Shown here in pieces: positions 39,615-47,139 of a stretch of DNA of 47,139 nt. The position numbers were made by a program, and so were the translations under genes. The notes below the pieces were generated by a model that did no database searches, was not told the DNA's origin, and worked only from the letters and a program-made list of their open reading frames with translations. The DNA is from a virus. The stretch lies in the IMG/VR virus record IMGVR_UViG_3300048838_000271, positions 1-47,139 of that record; one strand, 5' to 3'. Position 1 is the stretch's first letter; each line of letters begins with the position of its first letter.

Positions 39615-40088
39615 ATGGCAAAAACAAAGGAAAAACCGCACTCAATATTTGACGACTACGAGACAAGCAGGGAGCTTGAAAGAGACGGCGCATGGGTCAC
39701 GACCTCCAAGGGGTACGAGTTCAAGGTTGCGCGGATCGGCGGCATGAATCCCGGGTACGGCAACTTCCTGATCGAACAGGGGAAAGTCCTCCAGTCCCAG
39801 ATTGAGGCTTACGAAGACCGGGCAAAAGAGGACATCAACGAGGAGAACACCAAGATCCTTGATGATCTGGCCGTCAAAATGGCCGAAGTAGAATTTGAAG
39901 CCTTCGGGCGGTTCATTGTCAAAGGGTGGCGTAACCTGTACGACCGGGAGGGTAAGGAGATCCCTTACACGGTGGACAATGCCATCAAGCTCATGCAGAT
40001 GAGCGAACTGTACCGGGAGCTGTACCCGCTGGCACGGCAGTACGCCACGTTCCTTGTCAGCAACCTTGAGGCTACCGCAAAAAACTGA
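39615..40088 (+). CDS. G: Tail assembly chaperone (gpG-like)
   Basis: This 157-residue protein is the unshifted product of the tail chaperone gene, with acidic helices (RELERDGAWVTTSKGYEF, QSQIEAYEDRAKEDINEENT). It binds the tape measure protein during tail assembly. Its last codons are GCA AAA AAC TGA, which form the slippery site for the longer GT product. Confidence 0.85.
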   Translation: MAKTKEKPHSIFDDYETSRELERDGAWVTTSKGYEFKVARIGGMNPGYGNFLIEQGKVLQSQIEAYEDRAKEDINEENTKILDDLAVKMAEVEFEAFGRFIVKGWRNLYDREGKEIPYTVDNAIKLMQMSELYRELYPLARQYATFLVSNLEATAKN

Positions 40089-40402
40089 GGGACGCGCTCA
40101 CATGGCAATTGCAGTGGGCGCGTCATAAAGAGCGGTTAAGGGCAGTAGACCCGGACGCGGCGGCACTCAAGGAAGAGCCTCCGCTGAATTATGCAGAATC
40201 CCACTATATGCGGGTGTTCACCGACTTATCACGAAGCAGGCCAGTAGGCATGGGAGTATCCGCTATACCGATCTCGGAGATCAAAAGCTACTGCGACTAT
40301 TTCGGCATCACAGACCTTAACGAGAGGGCAGACCTCTTATTCATCATCCAGCAGATGGATGAGCAGTTCATAAGCTACTGCAACAGCAAACAGAACAAGT
40401 GA
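39615..40402 (+). CDS. GT: Frameshifted tail assembly chaperone (gpGT-like)
   Basis: A -1 shift at A AAA AAC (40079-40085) would avoid the UGA and continue in the overlapping frame (LRDALTWQLQWARHKERLRA, then ITDLNERADLLFIIQQMDEQ) to 40402, giving a product of about 262 residues. The ratio of G to GT controls tail assembly in lambda and relatives. The T frame has no start of its own near the junction, so frameshifting is the natural way to express it. Confidence 0.85.
40079..40085 (+). promoter_or_regulatory. -1 frameshift slippery heptamer A AAA AAC
   Basis: The heptamer is in the right phase of the G frame, and the UGA stop follows immediately at 40086-40088. After the slip the next codon is CTG. 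A downstream stem was not clearly identified. Confidence 0.85.
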
Positions 40403-40427
40403 CCGCTTCTCTCATTGAGGGGCGGTC
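40401..40427 (+). terminator. Hairpin before tape measure gene
   Basis: GACCGC pairs with GCGGTC around a loop that can pair further. The T tract after it is weak, so it may attenuate or stabilise RNA. Confidence 0.5.
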
Positions 40428-40456
40428 ATCGTCTTTATATCGGGGAGGTGAGATAA

Positions 40457-42784
40457 ATGCCGGAAGCAAAGTTAGATGTGATCGTTGACCCTTCGGGGGC
40501 GATAACAGGCTCGTCACAGGCGAAACAGGCCATTAACAGCATAAACGATTCAACCCGCAAGATGGCGACAGAGATGGAAAAGGCAAGACAGGCGCAAGAG
40601 CGCATAAACGCGGCAACACAAAGAATGGTCGGGGCGATCCGCGCGGCGGGCACTGCATGGCTTGTCTATAAAGGCATTATGAGCACATATATCCGCAACA
40701 GCGTAGAGGCAGAGAAGGTCAGTACACAGCTTGACGCGGTACTAAAGTCCACAAAGAGCGCGGCGGGGTTGACTGCTGTAGAAATAAAGAACATGGCTTC
40801 TGAAATGCAGATGCTTACTACTTTCGGGGATGAAGAAGTCGTCTCAATGCAGAACCTTCTCCTTACGTTCAAGCACATCAAGGGCGACACCTTCAAACAG
40901 GCAACTATGGCAATACTCGACCTCTCCACGGCAATGGGAACAGACTTATCAAGTGCGGCTATACAGGTAGGCAAGGCGCTGAATGATCCTAAGATAGGGC
41001 TTACAGCCTTACAGCGGGTCGGGATCACATTCAACCAGTCACAGAAGGACATGATCAAGAAGTTCCAGGAGACGGGCAAGGTCGCAGAGGCGCAGAAGAT
41101 AATCCTCAAAGAGCTTGAATCACAGTTCGGAGGAAGCGCAAAGGCCGCAACGAACAATCTCGGCGGCGCGTTGGCGCAGTTAAAGAACAAGTTCGGAGAT
41201 CTCTTTGAGATAAATGCGACAGATGAGTTCAACGCGATCACAACGGCCATTAAAGAGCTGACAAAGGCACTTGATACGGAGCCTGTCAAGGAGTTCACAC
41301 AGGAACTCGGCAAGCTCGTAGCCGGAGGCATTGAGACGGCAACCAAGGGGCTCAAGCTTATGGCCGATAACGTGGACACCCTGAAAGATGCACTAGGCGC
41401 ACTTATGGCTATGAAGGTAGGTTCATGGTTCGGTGGTCTGCAAGGCGCGATCATAGGCGGTGCGGGCTACATTCTCGGCAAGGGTGCTTATGACTTCGTG
41501 AAGAACGATCAGGCACAGGCCAAAATAACAATGGATATGCTGAAGCGCGAACAGGGCGGCTACTCTATGACCTCAAGCGCGGGTGAGAGCTACGGTGGGA
41601 TGTTCGCGGCGGAAAGAGCCGCATTAGTGGGGAATAAAAGCAAATCGCCCGTTGTGCCGACAGTCAAGGTCGGCAGTTCATCAGGTGGCAAATCCAAGTC
41701 CGGCAAGACAGCGGCAGAAGAAGCACTAGAGCGCATCAAGAAGAAAGCGCAGGAAGCCGGCGCAGAGATAGCCGCGGCACTCACTAGGCTTGACGCGCAG
41801 AACGCGGCACTCCAAGAGGCGAAAGATGCGGCGGCAGAGGGTGAAAGCCGTTACTATGATTCGCTCCGCTGGGAAAATCAGGAAGGGTTGCTCGGGGACA
41901 CTGAGTATCTTGACATCCTCAAAAAGCGGTTCGCCGACCTCAGCACAGAGCTTGAAGGTCTCGGCATTGATATGCAGAATGTCTCAAACTGGTCAGAGCC
42001 TATGAGGTCAACCTTTTCGGAGATGCAGAGCGTAGTAGGCACATTGGCAAGTGATCAGATGGAATTACTTCGCGGGCAGTTTGAGAACGGCGCACTCACT
42101 AACGCGCAGTATCTTTCAGCCTTAACTGCGATAAAAGATCAATTCGCGCAATACCCCGCAATAGTCAAAATGGCGGATCAGGCAATTGCAGCATTTAACG
42201 CCACAACACAAAACACCCTGCCGACCGTAGCAAATCAAGTCAAGGCGGCATGGGACGACATGGAGATGTCAATAGCGCAAGTCCCGACCGCTATGGGTGA
42301 CGCTTTTATGAGCGCGATCAAGGGCTCTCAGTCGCTCGGAGACGCGCTGAACAGCCTCCTTGCTGATATCGGCGCGGTGATTGCAAAGGCACTGATTATG
42401 AAGTATCTCGTGGGTCCGATCATGGGATTCATGGGCTTCGCGGACGGCGGAGTATTCCAGGGGGGGCAATTGACAGCCTTCGCAAGCGGCGGGGTGGTCA
42501 ATAAGCCGACCCTTTTCCCCTTCGCCAACGGAATAGGTCTCATGGGCGAAGCAGGACCAGAGGCGATCATGCCTCTTGAGCGCGGGGCAGACGGCAAGCT
42601 CGGGGTCAAGAACAACGCGGGCGGTGGACAGCCTGTAATAATCAACGTGCTTGACAAGGGCGATCTTGAGCAAGTGACTTACGAGGCTATGGCGAAGTAC
42701 CCAGGCTCTCAGATCGTAACAAACCATGTACTCAGACAGCGCGTAGAGCGTGGCAGCTTGGCATTTGGAGGTGCTGTAAGATGA
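40457..42784 (+). CDS. Tape measure protein
   Basis: This 775-residue protein sets tail length and is the longest helical protein here. The N-terminal 200 residues are coiled coil (MPEAKLDVIVDPSGAI, MATEMEKARQAQERI), followed by a typical TMP block (TTFGDEEVVSMQNLLLTFK, LALNDPKIGLTALQRVGIT-type segments), a hydrophobic Gly-rich stretch near residue 320 and another charged coil. The end (LMGEAGPEAIMPLERGADG) matches the family. It is short for a siphophage, implying a short tail. GGGGAGGTGAGATAA precedes the ATG. Confidence 0.92.
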   Translation: MPEAKLDVIVDPSGAITGSSQAKQAINSINDSTRKMATEMEKARQAQERINAATQRMVGAIRAAGTAWLVYKGIMSTYIRNSVEAEKVSTQLDAVLKSTKSAAGLTAVEIKNMASEMQMLTTFGDEEVVSMQNLLLTFKHIKGDTFKQATMAILDLSTAMGTDLSSAAIQVGKALNDPKIGLTALQRVGITFNQSQKDMIKKFQETGKVAEAQKIILKELESQFGGSAKAATNNLGGALAQLKNKFGDLFEINATDEFNAITTAIKELTKALDTEPVKEFTQELGKLVAGGIETATKGLKLMADNVDTLKDALGALMAMKVGSWFGGLQGAIIGGAGYILGKGAYDFVKNDQAQAKITMDMLKREQGGYSMTSSAGESYGGMFAAERAALVGNKSKSPVVPTVKVGSSSGGKSKSGKTAAEEALERIKKKAQEAGAEIAAALTRLDAQNAALQEAKDAAAEGESRYYDSLRWENQEGLLGDTEYLDILKKRFADLSTELEGLGIDMQNVSNWSEPMRSTFSEMQSVVGTLASDQMELLRGQFENGALTNAQYLSALTAIKDQFAQYPAIVKMADQAIAAFNATTQNTLPTVANQVKAAWDDMEMSIAQVPTAMGDAFMSAIKGSQSLGDALNSLLADIGAVIAKALIMKYLVGPIMGFMGFADGGVFQGGQLTAFASGGVVNKPTLFPFANGIGLMGEAGPEAIMPLERGADGKLGVKNNAGGGQPVIINVLDKGDLEQVTYEAMAKYPGSQIVTNHVLRQRVERGSLAFGGAVR

Positions 42785-43188
42785 CCGTTCCGGCAATAAC
42801 TAAATATCTGTCAACGGCACTGAATACAATCAGCCTCCCTTCCCATTCAGTGCTTGACGTATCTCAGGAAGACTGCGCGGAGGAGTTCTCATCTCCTTCG
42901 CGCCTTTCTCAGTGGCTCTATGTTGATGCAGCCCTTATTAAAACATGGTCAGTCACAGTCCCCGCTGTCACAGATGCGGAGAAGGCCACGTTACAGACGT
43001 TTTGGGAGACACAGAAGGGGCGCGTCATCCCGTTTATCTGGACTAATCAGTTCGATGGCGCGACATACTATGTCAGGTTTGCGTCATCGGCACTACGTTT
43101 CGAGGGGGTCGCGCATGGGTACTGGAGCGTATCCTTCGCGCTTTCAGAGGCTCATCCGCTTGAAATAGAAGTCGTGGCAGGTGAATAG
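42781..43188 (+). CDS. Minor tail protein (gpM-like)
   Basis: This 135-residue protein follows the tape measure gene as gpM does in lambda (VLDVSQEDCAEEF, ATYYVRFASSALRFEG). It is part of the baseplate/tip hub. It overlaps the tape measure gene by four bases. Confidence 0.75.
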   Translation: MTVPAITKYLSTALNTISLPSHSVLDVSQEDCAEEFSSPSRLSQWLYVDAALIKTWSVTVPAVTDAEKATLQTFWETQKGRVIPFIWTNQFDGATYYVRFASSALRFEGVAHGYWSVSFALSEAHPLEIEVVAGE

Positions 43189-43190
43189 TA

Positions 43191-46130
43191 ATGAACAAGA
43201 GTGATTTTATTTCTGATGCGGTAGCCCTTGACCTAGGCAAGAGCGGGGTCAAGGTAGCTGAAACGCTTGAAATGCAGATCGGTGGGGAATGGTGGAGGCT
43301 TGTCAATTCTGCCGAGCCGATGACAACAAAGAGTTTTGTCAGGCGCATGGAGAATGATATTTCTGTCGAGGAAGGGGTTATGGATTTAAGTTCGCTTACC
43401 TCATCGTTCAGCTCAGCTGGATCTGGCTCTACAATAGATAAAGGGGGCAATGTGCGATCGCTGTTTATCCAGATTAAGCAAGGCGAAGGCGAAGCTGACC
43501 TCCCATGCGTGGCGGTAATTTTCAGGAGATTTAACTCCACTGCGCTTGATGGCAGAATTTATAATTTAGACGGCTCTCTATACAAGAGCGTCAGCAGCTC
43601 AGCATCAGAATATACATGGGCAAGCAGGAGTGCTGTGTGGGATTATGTCAATCAACGAGTTGTTATGTTTGATAGAAGCGATGCTGAAATATCTTATAAC
43701 CGCGTATATTATTTTGGACCCGCCGATGCTTCGATTACCTTAAATAGCTATATTTCGTCATATCCTACGTTTTCGTCAGACTTCAAAAGTTTTCCTGAAT
43801 GTCCAGAAAAGATTTACAGGCTATACAGAAAAACAGGTGCGCTCACCATTAAGTCGGTCACGCCGACGGCGGGGCAGACCGCTAATTCTGTTGCTACTGC
43901 ACTTGTCAGCACGGCAGGTGAAGTTGCTATAACAGCTGGGGCAAACTACCGAGGTTCAGAGGCTTACCTATTCTATTCTCGTACACATGAAAGCGTGGGA
44001 GTGGCGTGGGTCGATACTACTACAGGTAAACTCTACTACGCTGTGGAATCTGACTCATGGGCTACAGCTTACGAACTGTCTGCCACCTTCAGCTCAGATG
44101 GGTCTACGCTCTCGCATTTCGGCAACATGACGATTGGGGGAAGACACAGCGGGGAATATTATGTGGCGGGTCGGAAAAAATACACAACGGGCAACATGGG
44201 TAAGCCTGTTGGCTTCACCTTCCCCTCCAACCTGGCGGTGCTTGGCGTTGCTGAATCCACCACAGGGCATATCAGACTATTCGGGTATGTCGGTTCTGTC
44301 CTTTATGTCTATCTTGTCAGCCTGTCGGATATGACTATTGTCGCATCGGGGAGCCTTGACACGGGTACGGCGGTTGACGCTGATATACAGCCTGTGAAGC
44401 TGTATGAAACCGAGACGCGGGAATTATATAACTTGGTTTTGTGCCGGGCGAAACTCGGTGCGGAAATTTCTGTGATCCAATCATACGTTGTGAATATAGA
44501 AAAAAGCACGAATAATGTTTTGTGGATATGGGGTGCGGGAAGCACAGGATGGCGTGATTCTACGGCTTGGGCGTATTACATGGCAACATCTTATGGGTCA
44601 TATCATGCGCTCAGAAAGTATAAAAATGAATTGATGTTTTTTACAACATTTGCCAGCTCGTCTGGAACGCCAAGAATAGGGGTCACATATCGCTTTATCC
44701 CCGCAGAATCCGTCATAGTCTGTAACTCTGCACAAGATGTCCAGACTCTGATCAGAAGTACCACCGTAATCATTTCCCCAGAAATTTCAGCATATTCAGC
44801 GATAATAGCCAACGGTTTGGCGCACCGACAAGCTCAACATACAATTGCGTGGGGGGAGACTGCCAATACGATCTTTTTCGGCTCATATAATTATGAGGGC
44901 ATGTGTACTGTCCACATGGATAAAATTACCAGAGCGTATGTAAACACATACTCGGTAAAGGATACTAGCGAAACCCCGCACAAGGATGCCTTGGGAACAA
45001 CTTGGGATGCAGAGTTCGAGGGGTATAAATACAACGAGGCTGACGGAACTGGCGAAAGTGTCAGATTTTACAGGCACGTAGCGAAAAAAATTGAGGTTAG
45101 GTCGCCGACCCTTGGATTGATCGCCGAATATCCGTTTTTCAGTTCTGCCAGTTCGGTTGAGCTTTCTGGATATCCCAACGTAATAGATGCGGGAATAAAA
45201 GATGTCGCCCATTTAATTTTAAGCCTGCCTACATCGTCAATGATAGAGTTCCTGACCCTTGATATGAACCAAATCGCGATATATGCCCCATCGTACACGC
45301 TTTCACACCTTGCCTTTAGGGTGTTCGTTGCCGAAAAACAAGATGCTGTCCTTTTTGTATCAAACTGCATAGGCGGGGAGATTGCTTACACAAAATTTAA
45401 GTGCAACGAGCGAAATTACAGTAATGCGGTTGCATTTAATTCCGCAGACTTCACCGACACATACGCGTTGGACATGGGAAATGCACTGATCGGCGGGGAA
45501 CATTCGGCAGTTTTTGCGGGGTCATGGCTCTTGTCGAGGGATTATGTCAATAGGGTGCGCCTGGTTGAAACAGGCACAAAGGTGACCGATTATGTCGGCG
45601 GAACTCCGCCAGAACAAACAGGGTCGGTTGTCTATCTCTACGAGAATTTGAACTATCTACCATACCCCTTTGCGCGAGAGGGCATCAAGGTCGAACTCTC
45701 GAACATCAGCAAAATGACGAAAGTGACGATCCCCGAAACTCAGACCGACCTCATCCGCACTATGCTTGCAAGCGGTACAGATTTCCGTGGCTCAAGATGC
45801 ATTCTACGGAGGCTGTTTCCTGACCACACGGAGGAAGGCTCGGACATTGTCCTGCTAGACGGTTACATTCAAGATTGGAGTTATTCGCCCGAGAACAAAG
45901 GGGTCCTCTTCACGGTTTCAAAAACGCTGATTGATGTCGGCGCACAGTTCCCGAAAAGGCTGATGAACATGGGATGCTCCCATGTATTCAAGGGCGAACG
46001 GTGCGGGTATCTCGGTGCTGATGGACTATGCACGAAAACAAAGACGGACTGCACGGGCAAGGGCAGGGTCAACCAGTTCGGCGGGTTCCCGTGGGTAGCG
46101 GCTCGACAGCGGAGGGTCATGTGGCGATGA
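43191..46130 (+). CDS. Very large minor tail protein with L-like C-terminus
   Basis: This 979-residue protein is far larger than lambda gpL (232). Its C-terminal ~160 residues match gpL/BR0599-type proteins (LNYLPYPFAREGIKVELSNI, GYIQDWSYSPENKGVLFTVS and the Cys cluster GCSHVFKGERCGYLGADG...DC). Those Cys are expected to hold an iron-sulfur cluster at the tail tip. The N-terminal ~80 residues (DAVALDLGKSGVKVAETLEM, GGEWWRLV) may be the other half of the L fold. Between them lies a beta-rich insertion of about 700 residues, probably an extra adhesion module. Confidence 0.75.
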   Translation: MNKSDFISDAVALDLGKSGVKVAETLEMQIGGEWWRLVNSAEPMTTKSFVRRMENDISVEEGVMDLSSLTSSFSSAGSGSTIDKGGNVRSLFIQIKQGEGEADLPCVAVIFRRFNSTALDGRIYNLDGSLYKSVSSSASEYTWASRSAVWDYVNQRVVMFDRSDAEISYNRVYYFGPADASITLNSYISSYPTFSSDFKSFPECPEKIYRLYRKTGALTIKSVTPTAGQTANSVATALVSTAGEVAITAGANYRGSEAYLFYSRTHESVGVAWVDTTTGKLYYAVESDSWATAYELSATFSSDGSTLSHFGNMTIGGRHSGEYYVAGRKKYTTGNMGKPVGFTFPSNLAVLGVAESTTGHIRLFGYVGSVLYVYLVSLSDMTIVASGSLDTGTAVDADIQPVKLYETETRELYNLVLCRAKLGAEISVIQSYVVNIEKSTNNVLWIWGAGSTGWRDSTAWAYYMATSYGSYHALRKYKNELMFFTTFASSSGTPRIGVTYRFIPAESVIVCNSAQDVQTLIRSTTVIISPEISAYSAIIANGLAHRQAQHTIAWGETANTIFFGSYNYEGMCTVHMDKITRAYVNTYSVKDTSETPHKDALGTTWDAEFEGYKYNEADGTGESVRFYRHVAKKIEVRSPTLGLIAEYPFFSSASSVELSGYPNVIDAGIKDVAHLILSLPTSSMIEFLTLDMNQIAIYAPSYTLSHLAFRVFVAEKQDAVLFVSNCIGGEIAYTKFKCNERNYSNAVAFNSADFTDTYALDMGNALIGGEHSAVFAGSWLLSRDYVNRVRLVETGTKVTDYVGGTPPEQTGSVVYLYENLNYLPYPFAREGIKVELSNISKMTKVTIPETQTDLIRTMLASGTDFRGSRCILRRLFPDHTEEGSDIVLLDGYIQDWSYSPENKGVLFTVSKTLIDVGAQFPKRLMNMGCSHVFKGERCGYLGADGLCTKTKTDCTGKGRVNQFGGFPWVAARQRRVMWR

Positions 46131-46507
46131 AATTTATATGCCCGTATTCGGCTGACGAAGTTGCGACAAGAGCAAAATCATGGGTCGGGAAACCAGTTGC
46201 AAGGGCAGAATGGAGGCAGGGTGAGACTTGTATTCACCTTGCCTCTTTTTCGTATGGGTGGGATGACTTAATTCCACACAACTGGCTTGCTTGGAGCATG
46301 GAAGATTTAGCGATACTTTCAGGGTGGAATATCGTAGATCGCAAGCCGATCCGCGGCGACCTTGGAATATTCGAGATCCATAATAGGGAGCATATAGGCA
46401 TATTCACAAGCGATGATACTTTCGTTCACGCTGGGTCCCTGACCTTTGTTGAGGCGAAAGCGGAACGGTTTATGCGGTATTTTAAGGGGGTGCTGACTTG
46501 GCAATAG
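46127..46507 (+). CDS. NlpC/P60-like tail peptidase (gpK-like)
   Basis: This 126-residue protein follows L as gpK does in lambda. The pattern GETCIHLASFSYGW gives the likely catalytic Cys, and EIHNREHIGIFTSDD the His. NlpC/P60 enzymes cut peptidoglycan peptides to help DNA entry. ATG 46127 overlaps the preceding stop by four bases. It overlaps the tip protein start. Confidence 0.75.
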   Translation: MKFICPYSADEVATRAKSWVGKPVARAEWRQGETCIHLASFSYGWDDLIPHNWLAWSMEDLAILSGWNIVDRKPIRGDLGIFEIHNREHIGIFTSDDTFVHAGSLTFVEAKAERFMRYFKGVLTWQ

Positions 46508-47139
46508 GCGGACTTTTCTCGGGACTTCTCGGTTGGCTTTTTTTCGGAGCGGCCATATACAGCTTTTTGATGTATAAGGATTACTCGGTCAGCAACTCTC
46601 CGCAGGCATCATTTTCTGATCCTGGTGTGGGCGGCGGGCCGTGGGCGCACCCGACAAGTTCGCAGACACCGATACCGCTTATCTTCGGGACAACGCGCTC
46701 TACGATGCCGATAATCCATTACAGGCTTGAGGGCGACCAGTATCAGGATATGTGGCTTGTTTGTGCCGTAGGTGAGGACTGGAGTTCACTTCACGAGGAC
46801 TACAGGACAGCGGTCGGCAATGTCTGGCTCAATGACACTCCGCTATCAAGGTTTGCGCGATACACGGCAGATGAAAATTTATATGATCGTGATCACGACT
46901 GGTGCAGATTTTATCCTGTAGGTAGAGGCTGCAACATCTACTGGAAGTCAGACGGCAAGCACGTCTTTCAGAAAGAGGCAACGGTTGATGTCGCCGCAGA
47001 GAGCTATAACCTCCAGTCTTCGCATGATGCAGGGGCTAATCCGATTAAATGCACGGTCCGCGTTATCCATCAGTTTGACGCAGGCGGCACGACACAGCAG
47101 TATAAGGTGTCGGTCCTCTACAGCACGGACGTATCGGGC
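46498..47139 (+). CDS. J: Tail tip / host specificity protein (J-like), N-terminal part
   Basis: This is the N-terminal part of the tip protein that continues at base 2. The start is TTG 46498 with AAGGGGG nine bases upstream. The beginning is hydrophobic (LAIGGLFSGLLGWLFFGAAI), then comes a hub domain (PIPLIFGTTRSTMPIIHYRL, WLVCAVGEDWSSL). The frame agrees across the join, giving about 709 residues in total. Confidence 0.85.
   Translation, partial: MAIGGLFSGLLGWLFFGAAIYSFLMYKDYSVSNSPQASFSDPGVGGGPWAHPTSSQTPIPLIFGTTRSTMPIIHYRLEGDQYQDMWLVCAVGEDWSSLHEDYRTAVGNVWLNDTPLSRFARYTADENLYDRDHDWCRFYPVGRGCNIYWKSDGKHVFQKEATVDVAAESYNLQSSHDAGANPIKCTVRVIHQFDAGGTTQQYKVSVLYSTDVSG
46962..47139. repeat. Right copy of terminal direct repeat
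   Basis: This matches 1-178 with two substitutions (A47089 and C47093). Here the codons are ACG ACA (Thr-Thr) where the left copy has GCG ATA (Ala-Ile). It marks the point where the circle was opened. Confidence 0.95.

Noticed and set aside
40666-41454. 262-residue minus-strand ORF inside the tape measure gene
   Set aside because: It mirrors a strong coding gene on the other strand, with no ribosome site or family match; it is a shadow frame.
1-47139. CRISPR array or tRNA genes
   Set aside because: No repeat-spacer series was seen and no cloverleaf-like segment stood out by eye. A tRNA scan would be needed to be sure.

Overview
The window is essentially one complete genome of a temperate, tailed phage (a lambda-like siphophage), cut open inside its tail-tip gene. 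The first and last 178 bases are the same sequence apart from two substitutions, so the sequence closes into a circle of about 46,961 bp. An integrase, a CI-like repressor with a divergent Cro-like gene, early replication and recombination genes, and a full head, tail and lysis set are all present. The host is probably a diderm bacterium: the lysis cassette carries an inner-membrane spanin-like protein with an overlapping outer-membrane lipoprotein gene, a Sec-exported glucosaminidase and a cytosolic amidase. Heavy use of AGG (Arg) and ATA (Ile) codons and the general gene style suggest an anaerobe such as a member of the Synergistota, but this host call is a weak inference.

Layout, read around the circle. 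(1) 46498-47139 and 1-6325, plus strand: tail tip, a small NTPase, a receptor-binding fibre-like protein and the lysis cassette. (2) 6326-8150: a non-coding attachment-type region with three copies of an 18-bp repeat, then the integrase and a bidirectional terminator. (3) 8158-10000, minus strand: the repressor followed by two uncharacterised genes that look co-transcribed with it (lysogeny module). (4) 10001-10175: bidirectional promoter/operator region. (5) 10175-14000: Cro-like protein, antirepressor, an HNH-like gene, a small HTH protein, a membrane-anchored lytic transglycosylase and small proteins. (6) 14083-24876: recombination and replication (zinc protein, SbcD, SbcC, replication initiator with iterons inside its gene, DnaC-like loader, cytosine methyltransferase, MazG-like, SSB, VRR-NUC nuclease, late-activator-like HTH protein). 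(7) 24876-28725: a more A+T-rich accessory cluster of small genes. (8) 28758-28877: a palindrome, a strong promoter and an intrinsic terminator that together look like a late-gene switch. (9) 28912-46507: terminase, portal, head, connector and tail genes, including a classic A AAA AAC frameshift site in the tail chaperone gene.

How it works together: the divergent promoters choose between repressor and Cro-like expression. The early genes build a recombination and replication complex, with an origin probably lying in the initiator gene. A late regulator then probably switches on the structural operon, which holds several intrinsic terminators between genes and so may need antitermination or may use partial termination to set protein ratios. 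The points most worth following up are a 28-residue amphipathic peptide in the lysis cassette, an apparent -1 frameshift extension of the Cro-like gene, iterons in the initiator gene, the promoter-terminator late switch, an ORF with one in-frame UGA, and the two unknown genes downstream of the repressor.
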